From the NCBI GenBank assembly GCA_022605425.2, contig CM061250.1:310001-374000 (forward strand): a stretch of 64,000 nt of DNA, in the 5' to 3' direction. The notes under the pieces are model-generated. The model did not search any database. It had not been told where the DNA came from and saw nothing but the letters and a program-made list of their open reading frames with translations. The first letter of the stretch is position 1; each line of letters starts with the position of its first letter. The translations under genes and the position numbers were made by a program. The DNA is from Hamiltosporidium tvaerminnensis (lineage: Eukaryota; Microsporidia; Dubosqiidae). Positions 23,140 to 33,539 of this stretch are shown here, in pieces.

Positions 23140-23688
23140 TTTATTTTTTTGATACAAATAAATTTGTTTATGAATTATATAATGTATATGAAGGATATAT
23201 GATAATATACTCGTAGATTTTTTTAGTTTTAAAAAAAAATATTTCTTGAGTGTGTAAAGTATAAATATAGAAGTTTGATATCTCATTAAATGCTTGTTTG
23301 CATTTTTATCTATCTCAGATTGATAAATTTCATGTTTCACAAATATCTTAAATCAATTAATAATTATAAAAAAATGTTCTTTTTATTCCAAAATTCTCTA
23401 TTTTATACTTATAAAAAAGTAATGACATAAAAATAATCTAAAAAAATACGTGATTAATAAAACGATGTTATATTTATTGCATATAAAATTTATTATTTCT
23501 ATTAATCTCCAAAATAAAGGTCTGAAACCGAAAATAAATCATTAATATAATATAATGAATATTTTTAGACATTCTTCTATCTCTAATATAAAATCCAATT
23601 ATTTATTATAATCTTTAATACTTTATGTCTAAAAATTAATATCTCTAATTCTATCGTTAATATAAAATCTAGTTATTTTTTAATATTT
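23140..23688. other. AT-rich stretch
   Basis: A 95-codon minus-strand frame (23053-23340) overlaps the hairpin and lacks an upstream CCC or a recognisable domain; I do not accept it as a gene. Otherwise nothing is seen. Confidence 0.4.
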
Positions 23689-24579
23689 CTAATATTTTAT
23701 ATATAAAAATTCATTTTTATACACAACGATACCATAAAAAATAAGTGAATTTATATGTTTAAGAAACGCCTCTTCACCATTTTCTTTACAATTTTCCTTA
23801 CAAATATATTTCTTTAAATCTTCTAATTTCATTTTATTTGTAGAAAGTAATTTATATATTTGTGTAGAAATATTTTTAGAAAAATAAAATTCAGAATTGT
23901 TTAGGCTTGTATGAATTGAATCGTATATTTTAGGATAAAAAGATATTTCGATGCCTAATTTCTTATCATTTAAATCGTTTATTTCCTTAATTACTTTGTA
24001 ATCTGTCTTTCCTTCTTTATTGATCTTTTTATTTAATTTTACTTCCTTCTTAAAATTTTCTTTATTCATTTTATTTAATTTTTTATTTATTTTTATTTCC
24101 ATTTCTTTATATTTCTCCATTCTCTTCTTTGTACTTACAGAAAATATATTATTATATTCTTTCTCCTCTTTCGTTCTATTATCTGTTTCTAAGTACACAA
24201 TATTCCTTCCTTCTCCAATCTTCTTACCAGCTTCCTTGCCAAACTCCTTATCAGTCTCATTAAAATATTTATAAATAAAATTAAAATATCTAAATTCATA
24301 AAAAACCTCACAAAAATACGTAAAATTAGAAACCTCAATAAATATTTTTTCATATAAATTATTACAAATTAAGATCTTAAAACAAGGAAGAGTAAATCTG
24401 CCATCAGTAAACTTTAAAATATAATTCATACAGTTTTTATTCTTTACAATACATTCCTTAGAATAGTCTCTATAATTTTCATTATAACTTTCTTTATATT
24501 TGTCTTTTATCACCTTACCATCTATTTCTACACTATTATATGGTATTATGTAAACACCTTTATCAACAAATAAATACAT
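23689..24579 (-). CDS. Unrecognised 296-residue protein, possible C-terminal winged helix
   Basis: The frame is intact, starts with MYLFVDKGVYIIPYN and has a beta-rich first ~100 residues, which include several aromatic stretches (CEVFYEFRYFNFIYKYF). The middle (~115-200) is strongly charged, Lys/Glu/Asn-rich and probably disordered or coiled-coil. The last ~60 residues (KMKLEDLKKYICKEN...INSLIFYGIVVYKNEFLYIKY) have the helix-helix-beta-hairpin pattern of a winged-helix domain, as found in transcription and proteasome/initiation-factor subunits. That is a shape-based guess and no family is assigned. CCC (24590-24592, minus strand) lies 11-13 nt before the ATG and supports the start. Flanks are AT-rich and gene-free. 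Confidence 0.7.
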   Translation of the reverse strand: MYLFVDKGVYIIPYNSVEIDGKVIKDKYKESYNENYRDYSKECIVKNKNCMNYILKFTDGRFTLPCFKILICNNLYEKIFIEVSNFTYFCEVFYEFRYFNFIYKYFNETDKEFGKEAGKKIGEGRNIVYLETDNRTKEEKEYNNIFSVSTKKRMEKYKEMEIKINKKLNKMNKENFKKEVKLNKKINKEGKTDYKVIKEINDLNDKKLGIEISFYPKIYDSIHTSLNNSEFYFSKNISTQIYKLLSTNKMKLEDLKKYICKENCKENGEEAFLKHINSLIFYGIVVYKNEFLYIKY

Positions 24580-24589
24580 TTAAATATAA

Positions 24590-24592
24590 GGG
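24590..24592 (-). promoter_or_regulatory. CCC upstream of the 296-aa gene
   Basis: Minus strand reads AATCCCTTATATTTAA then ATG. Confidence 0.45.
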
Positions 24593-26464
24593 ATTGAAAA
24601 TAAACGGTTATTAGATGAAAAGTATCAATATATATATCCGTCGAAAGTGATTATAATACCCATTATTTCTTATATAAACCCTCTATTTTTATTTCTATAA
24701 ATTTTATAAAATAGGTTATTTTCTTAAAATTATTTAGATTCCTCGAATTTTCAATACATTTCCTCCATAAGCTCACTGATACTTAAAAAAGACAGTTTTT
24801 TTTTTCTAAATTTATTAAGAATAATTTTAAAAAAAGCTTGTATAGTCACATATTTCAAATTACTTCAAAAAATTAGGAGGATTAATATCAATAGTTCAAA
24901 TAAAAAAATGTGCAAACATTTATTTACTTTTTTTACGTAATTATAAATAGCTCTGATGTCAATCTCACTATTTTCACTTGGTGATTTTATAATTATAAAA
25001 TAAATGCCACTATAAAAACTCAATAAATTTAAAAGTGGTATAAATAGGTAGCTTTGGCTTTTGTCTAAGTCGGTTTTATGTAAGTATAATTCCTACAAGT
25101 CAAATAACTTGAGATATACTTGATTCTCGTTCATTTGATTATTTATTTAAAACCCTAAAAAATTGGAAAGCATAGCAGTAATTCCCCATCTTTTCCAATA
25201 TAATAAGTTATTGCAGCAAGTGTGGGCTTAAAGTTAAGTTGATTAGTGATGTACATATGAAGAAATATCTAAATCTAATTAGATATATCAAAATTTTCAT
25301 GTGCAATAACCACGTTGTAATCCACTTAAATACAAGACCTCGATGTATCCTGTTTAATTTTAGGTTATTATCTATTCATAAAGAGAATTATGATAAACAA
25401 GTGGATGCAGGAAAAGCCTAAATGGAGATTTATTTGTTGCACTATGTATTGTTCTGTTATATACAAAAAACATTTTTAAATGTTTACATATTATTTATTT
25501 TCTCGTTTGGTAAACTTTCACTCCTAGCCATATATTTATAGCCTATCTTGACAGTTTTGCATGTCCTTACACTTAAAAATTATATAAGTTTCTATGTATA
25601 ACCTTGATACTCAGGCCAGCGAAGAGTTTTTCAAACCGTAAATTTTTAAAAATCGTTTGATATCAGATTTATTGCCACAGAAACAACAATGTTATTCAAC
25701 ACAAATTTAATTAACTCTTTTACAAATTTCGAAGTAATTTTAAGAAACCAAAGATATTGTGTATATGAGTCACTTAGATTGAGAAACAAGCAACATTGAT
25801 TATTTTTATCATGGTATCCATTAAAATCCACGCAATTCTAAATACTTTCAGGGGTATAAATTTAATACTGGATACACCCTTTCCTTCTTCTTCTTTTCCT
25901 TTGTTTTGTTAAAAGACAATTTTTTGCATTAATTAATTTAGAATTCATTTTAAGTTTAAAATAAATCACAAAAGAAAAATAAATTAGAAAAATTTAAACC
26001 CAAAAATAAATTTATAAACCATTTTATATTGAATAGTATTAGTATCTATAAATCAGCTATGGTTTTTTCGTTTCTTACAAATTAAAAAAGCAGAAAATAG
26101 AAAATTACAAAGAAAAGAAGTAGAAAACAAATTATATTTTATATTTTTTTAATATTCAAAACATCCAAATTTTTTATACAAAAATGTTAAGAGGGAATGG
26201 ATAGGAAAAAACCATGAAGGAATAGGATATCGAGAGATGTATAGGATAACCAAGATAAGTAGAACATGAAGGTATGTTAATAAAAGAGATGTAATATAAA
26301 TAAACAGTGTTGTTAAAAATAAAAAGTTGCAAAATAACGAGTTCTATTAGACATGAACAGAGTTTATTTGCTAATACATTTAATATTTTATTGTCAGAAA
26401 TATAAAAACATGATATTTTTACATTTTAATGAATAAATTTATATTAAACAGTTAAAAAAATAAA
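24593..26464. other. 1.9-kb gene-free stretch
   Basis: Short frames (for example 25239-25421 and 25646-25831) have no supporting signal. No RNA gene recognised. Confidence 0.45.
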
Positions 26465-26665
26465 TATAAAAAATAAATCTTCCGTTTATCTATACTTCAG
26501 TAAATAAGAAATAAAAAAATAATAAACATCGGAAATAAAAAATAAATCTTCCGTTTTATCTATACTTCAGTAAATAAGAAATAAAAAAATAATAAACATC
26601 GGAAATAAAAAATAAATCTTCCGTTTATCTATACTTCAGTAAATAAAAAATAAATCTTTTCTTTT
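26465..26665. repeat. Tandem repeat, period 69-70 bp, about 2.7 units
   Basis: AAATAAATCTTCCG begins at 26471, 26540 and 26610. Units are nearly identical through TATACTTCAGTAAATAAG and AATAATAAACATCGG. The third unit is truncated and a decayed fourth start (AAATAAATCTTTTC) follows. The near identity implies recent amplification. Confidence 0.9.
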
Positions 26666-26698
26666 ATTTATATTCCACTAGATAATAGAAATATTAAA

Positions 26699-26815
26699 TT
26701 ATTCTTTCCCACTTGCTTTACTTTTAGATCCTAAATAAGTTCCTATTAATATACAGAAGAATCTTGTACCCAACCATGTAAATACAAATATAATTATTCC
26801 CATTTTAGTATTCAT
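26699..26815 (-). CDS. Possible 38-residue membrane peptide
   Basis: The frame encodes MNTKMGIIIFVFTWLG... and ends SKSKASGKE. A single hydrophobic stretch of ~25 residues is followed by a basic, polar tail, the layout of small ER or mitochondrial membrane subunits such as Ost4-type proteins. No specific family is recognised. It contains Trp, Gly and Cys residues uncommon in chance AT-rich frames. Against it: no CCC motif upstream and very short length. It sits 470 bp downstream of RPS8 on the same strand, after a minisatellite. Confidence 0.35.
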   Translation of the reverse strand: MNTKMGIIIFVFTWLGTRFFCILIGTYLGSKSKASGKE

Positions 26816-26930
26816 ACGTATTTCTTACAACATTTATTTTATTACAATATTTACCAATCAAATTTATTTTTATAAAAAAAAGGAGAAAAATATGATAAAA
26901 ATTACTTATCAAAAGTAAATACGAGTAATA

Positions 26931-27039
26931 AAAAAAGTGGTATAAAAAAGTGGTATAAAAATGTGGTATAAAAATGTGGTATAAAAAGAGGTATAAAAAA
27001 GTGGTATAAAAAGAGGTATAAAAAGTGGTATAAAAAAGT
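26931..27039. repeat. Minisatellite with (G)TGGTATAAAAA units
   Basis: About nine head-to-tail copies of an 11-13 bp unit, GTGGTATAAAAA with variants GAGGTATAAAAA and TGTGGTATAAAAA. It lies about 250 bp past the RPS8 stop codon. Confidence 0.9.
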
Positions 27040-27286
27040 ATTAAAATCTTTCATAAAATATAGTAACTAATAAGAATAGAAAAGATTCTTCAAAAAACTA
27101 AAAAAATAGAAAAAAAGTGTAGACAAATTAAAATTTGTAACTGAATATAAAAAACCCAAAAAATAATCTTAAATAGACTAAAAATATTCATGAAATAAAC
27201 CAAGAAGATAGAAAATATTCATAAAATAAACTAAAATAATAGAAAATCTTTTAACCAATCTTTAAATAATCCCTCAACCAATCCAC

Positions 27287-27850
27287 TTAAATAGCTTTAC
27301 TCTTCTTCTTCTTCAGTTTTTCTACATAAAACTGTAATTCATTTCCCTGTAAAACATACCCATCAGCTTTACCTACTTGTCCTGGTCTAGAAGTAACAAT
27401 GGCATATAAATTACCTTTTTCATTCGACTCAAAGAAAAAGGGATCCAATTCTTTAACTGTAGGTTCTTTACTACCAACACCTTCAATAAACTGTTTGGCT
27501 TCTGGGGACTCAATTTGTAGAACAGCACTTTTAGTCAAAGTATTGGTTCTCATCAGTTCATTGGATGTCGGATGGTAAACCACCTGTAAAATCTTGGCAT
27601 CAAAAGTAAAATCATGACTTTTAATAGTAAAAACACCGTTATTTAATCTTAACGCACGTAATTTTTCATTACCACCACGTACGCGTATAGATTTTATTCT
27701 TTCTTCTCCTATACGTGTACTACTTGTCTGTCGTGCCAAAGAATGTTTCCTTTTCTTGCAATATGTTCTTTTCTTACCACCTGTACTTGTACGTTTGTTT
27801 CTGTTTGTTCTTGAAATTCCTATAAATTAGATATTTATTTACTTACCCAT
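27287..27850 (-). CDS. RPS8: Small-subunit ribosomal protein eS8 (two exons)
   Basis: The spliced product is 178 residues: exon 1 is 27847-27850 (ATGG) and exon 2 is 27287-27819. It begins MGISRNRTNKRTSTGGKKR, matching the invariant eukaryotic S8 N-terminus (yeast MGISRDSRHKR.A.G.K). Further hallmarks are RIKSIRVRGGNEKLRALRL, VVYHPTSNELMRTNTLTKSA and TSRPGQVGKADGYVLQGNEL. It is about 22 residues shorter than yeast S8 through loss of the variable insert in the C-terminal half, as is usual in microsporidia. eS8 is a structural protein of the 40S body. Without splicing the frame would start only at an internal TTG, so the intron is needed for the conserved first 28 residues. CCCC (27859-27862) lies 9-12 nt upstream. 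It is divergent from TFB5, with about 350 bp between the starts. Confidence 0.97.
27820..27846 (-). other. 27-nt spliceosomal intron in RPS8
   Basis: Read on the minus strand it starts GTAAGTAAATA and ends CTAATTTATAG. It therefore has a strong 5' site and a branch-like CTAAT motif fused to the 3' AG, the arrangement known for very short microsporidian introns. Removing it joins ATGG to GAATTTCAAGA and restores MGISR. Confidence 0.93.
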
Positions 27851-27858
27851 TCTATAGA

Positions 27859-27862
27859 GGGG
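27859..27862 (-). promoter_or_regulatory. C-run upstream of RPS8
   Basis: Minus strand reads ACACCCCTCTATAGA then ATG. Confidence 0.55.
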
Positions 27863-28188
27863 TGTAGAGAATTAAATTATAATAGATTTTGTAGGATGAA
27901 GAAGTAATTATATTGTGAGGGTAGAATAATATTTTAAGATACAAGGATTATAGGAAAGAAGGATGGGGGAGGGTGAAGAAACTAAAAAGATTTAATTTTT
28001 TAAATATTTTATGTACAGAATGAATGGAGAGGCGTAAAATTAAAGAATTAAAAAGATTTATTTTATAAATATTTTAAAACTGGTTTATCATAGCAGTAGG
28101 AAAGAAGGGAGAGAAATAAATATCTTTATAAGAAGTAAGAGCGAAGCGAGAAATAAAAATATTTCTTATTTTTCTTTAACCTTCTAAT

Positions 28189-28191
28189 CCC
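28189..28191 (+). promoter_or_regulatory. CCC upstream of TFB5
   Basis: The sequence reads TAATCCCTTATTAT then ATG at 28199. Confidence 0.5.
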
Positions 28192-28198
28192 TTATTAT

Positions 28199-28399
28199 AT
28201 GGTAAAAGCTGTAAGAGGTTGTCTTATAAAAACAGAACCAAGTGTAAAAGAAGTAATTCTTAAAATAAGTGAAACAGAGCATTACGTTATAGAAGATATA
28301 AATGAAACAACACTCTTTGTAAATTATGACTGTTTGGATACTCTTAAATCGAGAGTAGAAAAGGTTTTATCATCAACGACACGGACAGTAGAAAATTAG
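28199..28399 (+). CDS. TFB5: TFIIH subunit Tfb5 (GTF2H5/TTDA)
   Basis: A 66-residue protein, close to the usual ~70. The pattern MVKAVRGCLIKTEPSVKEVIL...IEDINETTLFVNYDCLDTLKSRVEKVL follows Tfb5: a basic G-x-L-I/V start, D/E-P-S-I/V-K-x-x-I-L, an E-x-[LI]-[DN]-[DE]-T-x-L-[LF]-V strand and a final helix. Tfb5 is the smallest subunit of the TFIIH core. It binds Tfb2/p52 and stabilises the complex for transcription initiation and nucleotide-excision repair. The short length makes the call depend on this pattern, but length, start context (CCC 8-10 nt upstream) and residue spacing agree. RPS8 is divergent. Repeat copy H begins about 120 bp downstream. Confidence 0.85.
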   Translation: MVKAVRGCLIKTEPSVKEVILKISETEHYVIEDINETTLFVNYDCLDTLKSRVEKVLSSTTRTVEN

Positions 28400-28499
28400 T
28401 AAATAAAATGTTTTTCTATTTATTTTATTCTTTTTTAGGCTGTGGTTTGTATATTTTATTCTTTATATTTTATCCTGTGGTTTGTATTTTAATTCTTTT

Positions 28500-28519
28500 A
28501 ATTTTATCTACTTTTGTTT
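28500..28519. repeat. 20-bp target-site duplication, left of copy H
   Basis: AATTTTATCTACTTTTGTTT here and AATTTTATCTACTTTGGTTT at 29244-29263 differ at one position and exactly bracket copy H. Confidence 0.7.
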
Positions 28520-29243
28520 GTGGAGAGAGGATAACACAATAAAAAACTTTCTGCTTGGCAATGAGTGTGTGAAACTGGTGTGAGGATCATTGTTTTGATT
28601 TTTGGTAAAAGAAAACCACACTACATCTTCGGTTGTTCTATGAGAGTTTGTATGAGGAACAGAGATCCACGAAAAAGTGAAACCTTTTCTAGAAATTTAT
28701 TTGTAGTTTTTTATGTAACCAGATTGCAGACCGCAGCTGAAAATGTAGGTAATTGCCATGTAAAAGCATGGAAACCTAGCCTTGCTCACTCGGGTTAGAA
28801 GACTTAGCGCCTGGGATATATAAAAATTAAAACAGTTAAAAGCCGGGAAACCTAAGATGCAGGTTATACCTGTTGGTATGTCATTGCACTATCTAGGTGG
28901 ACCCCATGTAAATCTCTGAAATATATCTTAGCTAGAAGTTTATTGGGTTCAGAAAGTGTAGAGTAAGTGGGAATGCTGCATAGTCTTGGGGGAGCCCAGG
29001 GGGGGCTTCGGCCTTCGATCACACTCCATGCAAAGGAATTAACGAACTCCGGGCAACAGCCTCGTCTATTATTTAGGTTCTACACACCTGGTAGATGAAA
29101 GGCTTTGAGAAGTAGGTATCGCAGGAGTTACCGATGGAGTGTTGGGGTAGTAGTCATTTATGTTAAACCTATAACTGCGTTAATGACATGAAAACAAATA
29201 TAACACTTGCTACTATTTTAAAAAGATGTCATACTTTTAAATA
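28520..29243 (+). repeat. Well-preserved copy of the 0.72-kb dispersed repeat (copy H)
   Basis: 724 bp between the two flanking duplications, from GTGGAGAGAGGATAACAC to GATGTCATACTTTTAAATA. It contains the double stem TAGGT (28746-28750)/ACCTA (28774-28778) enclosing CCATG (28756-28760)/CATGG (28767-28771). A 77-codon frame (28565-28798) is similar to one in copy C but is not kept in other copies. Confidence 0.93.
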
Positions 29244-29263
29244 AATTTTATCTACTTTGGTTT
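29244..29263. repeat. 20-bp target-site duplication, right of copy H
   Basis: Partner of 28500-28519; 19 of 20 bases match. Confidence 0.7.
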
Positions 29264-29335
29264 ATTTACTACTTTATATTTAATCTATTTTTTAATTCAT
29301 TATATTTTATATTTATTTCTTCTTTTTTGAAAGAT

Positions 29336-30064
29336 TAAGATGGAGGAACACCACATAAAAAACTATCTACTTGGTAATGAGTATGTTAAATTGGTTTTAA
29401 GATTATTGTTTGAATTTTTGCTGAGAATAAAACACCATTGGATTTTCGGTTGTTATATTGGAGTTTGTATAAAGAAGAAGAGGTTTTAGAAATGGAGAAA
29501 CTTTTTCTACAAATTTATTCAGTAGTTTTTTATCTAACTAGATGCGAGAGCCTATGTGAACTTATAGGTAATTGTCATGTAAAAGTAATGAAATCGAATC
29601 TGGCTCACTCGGGTTAGAAGACTTAGCACCTGGGAGATATAAAAATCAAAACAGTTAAAAGCCGGGAAACCTAAGATGCTAGTTATACCTGTTGGTATGA
29701 CATTGCACTGTCTATGTAGTTCCCTTTTAGTCTCTGAAATATATCTTAGCTAGAAGTTTATTAGGTTCGGGAAGTGTTGAGTACTGGAAATGCTGCATAG
29801 TCTTGAAGGAGCCCAGTTTGGGGCACGACTTACGATCACACTTCCTGGAACAGCCATTAACGAACTTCAGACAACCGCCTCGCTTATAAATTAGATTCTA
29901 CACACCTTTTAGATGTAGTGTTTGAGGCGTAGGTATTTTAGGGGTACTAATGAAGTGTTGAAGGAGCAGGTATTTAGGTTAAACACAGAAATAAATTAAT
30001 ATTATGAAAAAAATCCAACACTTGCCACTTTTTTAAGAAGATTTGATATTTTTTAAATAAATGT
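29336..30064 (+). repeat. Second, older copy of the 0.72-kb repeat in tandem (copy I)
   Basis: Same orientation as copy H and about 90 bp downstream of it. It is about full length but more diverged. The helix segment ACACTTC (29838-29844) and its partner GAAGTGT (29952-29958) are both changed from the family sequence in a way that keeps them complementary. Confidence 0.88.
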
Positions 30065-30344
30065 TTTAGCTATAAAATGTTATGAGGGAGTAAGGTATAC
30101 TTATATGACAGAAATATATGATAAAAATATCCTTCTTCAAGGTGATATTTTAAAGAATTAAAGTAACTATTTCGAACTCATTCATATATATTTATAGAAT
30201 AGAAAAAGGAATATAATGGTATATCATGTTTTGAAAGTCTGTTTAATACAATATGTTCAAAAAATTTTCTATATTTTGAATACTTTCCTCCATCATTTTA
30301 ACAAACACATAATCTTACTTTAAATAAAACGCTTCATATACATT

Positions 30345-32100
30345 TATTACCGTTTCCTCCACTGTAAGTACACCATATAAAATGAAAAGTATCTTATTTT
30401 TCATATTTACTTTTTTAATGACGTCATCCTAGATACAAGCCCGTCTTAAAGGAAGTGTTGGTTTTTCATGTACCTCAGTCTTTTAAATAAGCAAAAGAAC
30501 GCTCTTTCAACTCTTTTCGGCATTTGATCTTTCAAAGAAAATCATTTCAACTGTCTTCTGGAGTAATATTGAATGAATTCATGCCTCTGCATTCATAGGC
30601 ATTTGCTGTCTTCGAAGATACGTCTTATGGTATTTTGTCACAACACTGGTACTGCTCAGAACTTAGATATTAGCTAAATACCTACCTGAAATTAAGCTCT
30701 AGATCATTGGCTATAAATTCATACTTTCTAAGCTTTTATGTTTAGACTTTTTGTGCCATTTGCGAAAATAATTCCCCTTCATCTGATGTAGGCTTGATGG
30801 TTGTACGTATTTGAAGTAAATTTATCAGCTATTTGTATTATACGATCTCGGTCGCTGTCATCAAAAGACTAAAGAAAATGAGACCGGATGTGAAAGTTTT
30901 TACTGGTGTATAGGCAAAAAAACTCTCGAATCGCCAATCGTGTTCATTTAGATCTGTATTGTTCAAATGGCAATGTAATATTTTGCATGGTTGTTATTAA
31001 GAGTGTTAAAAATTATGCGAATTTCTGCCGATTTCAATATGTATTATTAAAGGCCGTGTTTTGAGTCTCATCTGTTCTTGCTTTTACAATTTATTTATAT
31101 TTTTACCTGAATATATCTAGTACGGATATTCTTTACTGGTGTTTTTTTGCTTTTTGGCAAGAAAATGAATATAAATATTAAATTATTTCTTTGATCTATT
31201 AAAAATCATGAGGAAATTCGGAAAGAGATAGGAATTAGGTTTCGAGCCATAATCCTTGATTTTCCGCATACTTCTTACTATTGTGAAAAACATGACTTTT
31301 TATCATAATCTTGTATCGTAAACTGCTATTCGTCCGATAAATTTGTCTGTTATTCTGAATTTAGATCTTTTATAATTTCCAGGTATTCATTCTTATTTTC
31401 TCATATTATTTTAAGAACTTCTTAAATTGAGTGATTCCTACTTCTTTTTATGGACTTAATTTACATCATTCCAAACAAGTAAAAAACGAATCACTGTTTG
31501 ATTTTGGTACCTGCAAGGGCTTGCTCTACCCTTTATAATATCTAGTCGCTTGGTTTTTTTACTATTTCCGTCTAATTAGATCGGGACATTCCCTTACTGT
31601 GCAAAATTCATTTATATTTTGAGGAGACAGAATCTTGCAGGAAAACTAAGCCATGAGCACCTATGTTGGTCATCTTAAAGACTAAAAGGCATTAAAGTTA
31701 GTTAAATTAAAAATTTAAAGAGATTTTAATTTTTATTTTCTTTATATAAGTTGGTAAATATATCTTTCAATGGGTTCCTTTATTGTCTTATTCTTCTATC
31801 CTATATTTAAATAAGTCTACTTTTTAGTAGAATATAAGATTAAACGTCTTACGTGGTTGGTATTCTAGAAACTAAGTAAAAATTTCGTTAACATTTTTCT
31901 TGAAAGTTCTAAAACTGCAGGTGCGGATAGTCGATTTAGTCCTTTACACAATGCAAGCCTCTTTCAAAACTGTTCTAGGAAGATACAAACGCGTTTAGCA
32001 TTCGAATCAAATCTGAACTTAATTCTTTATCAGAACAACACGCCCAGCATCATCTAGCTTAGAAACGTCAGCATAGTCAAATCAAAGTTTTTCTCCATAA
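30345..32100 (-). pseudogene. Shattered 3' half of a REL-endonuclease LINE
   Basis: Nucleotide-level similarity, in the same order, to the LINE at 57.2-60.95 kb. 30345-30740 matches the C-terminal endonuclease part (about 57280-57690; for example CTCTTTTCGGCATTTG, TGCCTCTGCATTCAT, ACGTCTTATGGTATTTTGT). 31330-31480 matches 57775-57910. 31920-32090 matches 58380-58550 (CGCATCATCTA-like block). About 590 bp at 30745-31330 have no counterpart and look like a secondary insertion. There is no usable reading frame. It forms one broken copy with the N-terminal half at 33.5-34.4 kb. Confidence 0.75.
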
Positions 32101-32734
32101 TCAAAGAGTAATGATTTATAAATTAAATATTGATGGATTTTAAAAACATTCTTTTCATTAAATCGGCTTCCTAATATATATAATTCCTTAATATTGGTTT
32201 CGCTTGTACTTTTTTAAGTGCCTTCGTATTATATGCCATTGCTATCTCTTTAGTATCTCAAAGTATTTCAATAAACCATTCTATCAATTAAAACAATAAC
32301 CATTTATCATATTTTATGGTTAATGCCTATGCTCTCTCTATTTATCTCATATCAAATATATTTTTAAAATATTTCTACTCAATTTACATAGCTTAAAATG
32401 TCAGATTATCTAGAACAAATAGCATTAGATTATCGATAATCAAAAGATGATTAATGATCAGAAAACAACATTCATATTATTGATGCTTTTGTGTATTTTT
32501 CACCTTATTCGCGATTCAATAAATCTAAACACAATATACAAAATATGACAAACAATTTCTAGACGGTAAAGCTCTTTCAATATTTTTGCTCAAAATTTTT
32601 ACAGATTCAAAATATATGAATTATGAAATTATATATATTTATCCGAATAAATGTCAGAATAAAATATAATAAATATAGTTTTTCGATGGAATTTATCAAA
32701 TAAGCTTTACATAATGAATCAATTAATTTTTCAA

Positions 32735-32940
32735 AATATATGGCAAGTTGCATTTGGATTGTTTTCATATATTTTTAATAAAAAACGTTCAATAAACCTG
32801 TTATTGGCTTTTTAATACATCTCAATCTCCTAACCCATGCAATAAGATATTCCCTGTATTTTCGTTTCAAATATGATAATCCATCAAAATTTATCCTTCG
32901 GCCCTAGAAGTTGAATGTGCAAGTATTTGGTTGTAATTAA
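32735..32940 (-). repeat. Partial, very old 0.72-kb repeat (copy J)
   Basis: GGCAAGTTGCATTTGGATTG, TTGTTTTCAT and CCTTCGGCCCTAG occur in the right order for the 3' third of a minus-strand copy. It may lie inside the broken LINE. Confidence 0.45.
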
Positions 32941-33539
32941 AAATCATCTTAGAAATATATACAGAGATTAAATATCAAACCGAAAACCGTTCAGCTTGGA
33001 TTATTATTTTTAGAAATACGGCTTTTGAAATCTAATATATATTGATTAGAATAAGATGTTTAATGATTAAAAAATATTATAGATACTGTCAATCTTGTTC
33101 TTTTGCTCAGAAGCCAATTGATAATACAAAAAAATATCAAGCACGGAAATAAAATCAGACCATTTTTCGATACGGATTTAGTGCGAATCATCATATTAGT
33201 TGCTATCGTTTTCTCCTCACGCTATAAACCAAAAAAATTAAGATTTCGTTACAATAAACAATATATTCTGATTCAGAATACACGGCTAACGAAATATAAA
33301 ATCGATTAACAGAATAACGTAAAAATATGGTTTTATTGTTATAAAGCATCTTAGTTTACCAAATAAATATATTTTGTTTAACTCGAGTCTCGAAAAAGAA
33401 CATTTCAAAACCCAAATCTTAGTGAAGCTCTTGTATGATTCTCTCAATACCATATGTTTTAAAAACGAATAATTTTTGTTGAAGAGCCAATTAGAAATTA
33501 TTTCGGTAATTAGTAATCAATAAGTGGATTATATGTTTT

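Noticed and set aside
23053-23340. 95-codon minus-strand frame
   Set aside because: Low-complexity composition, no CCC motif, and it runs through the hairpin structure.
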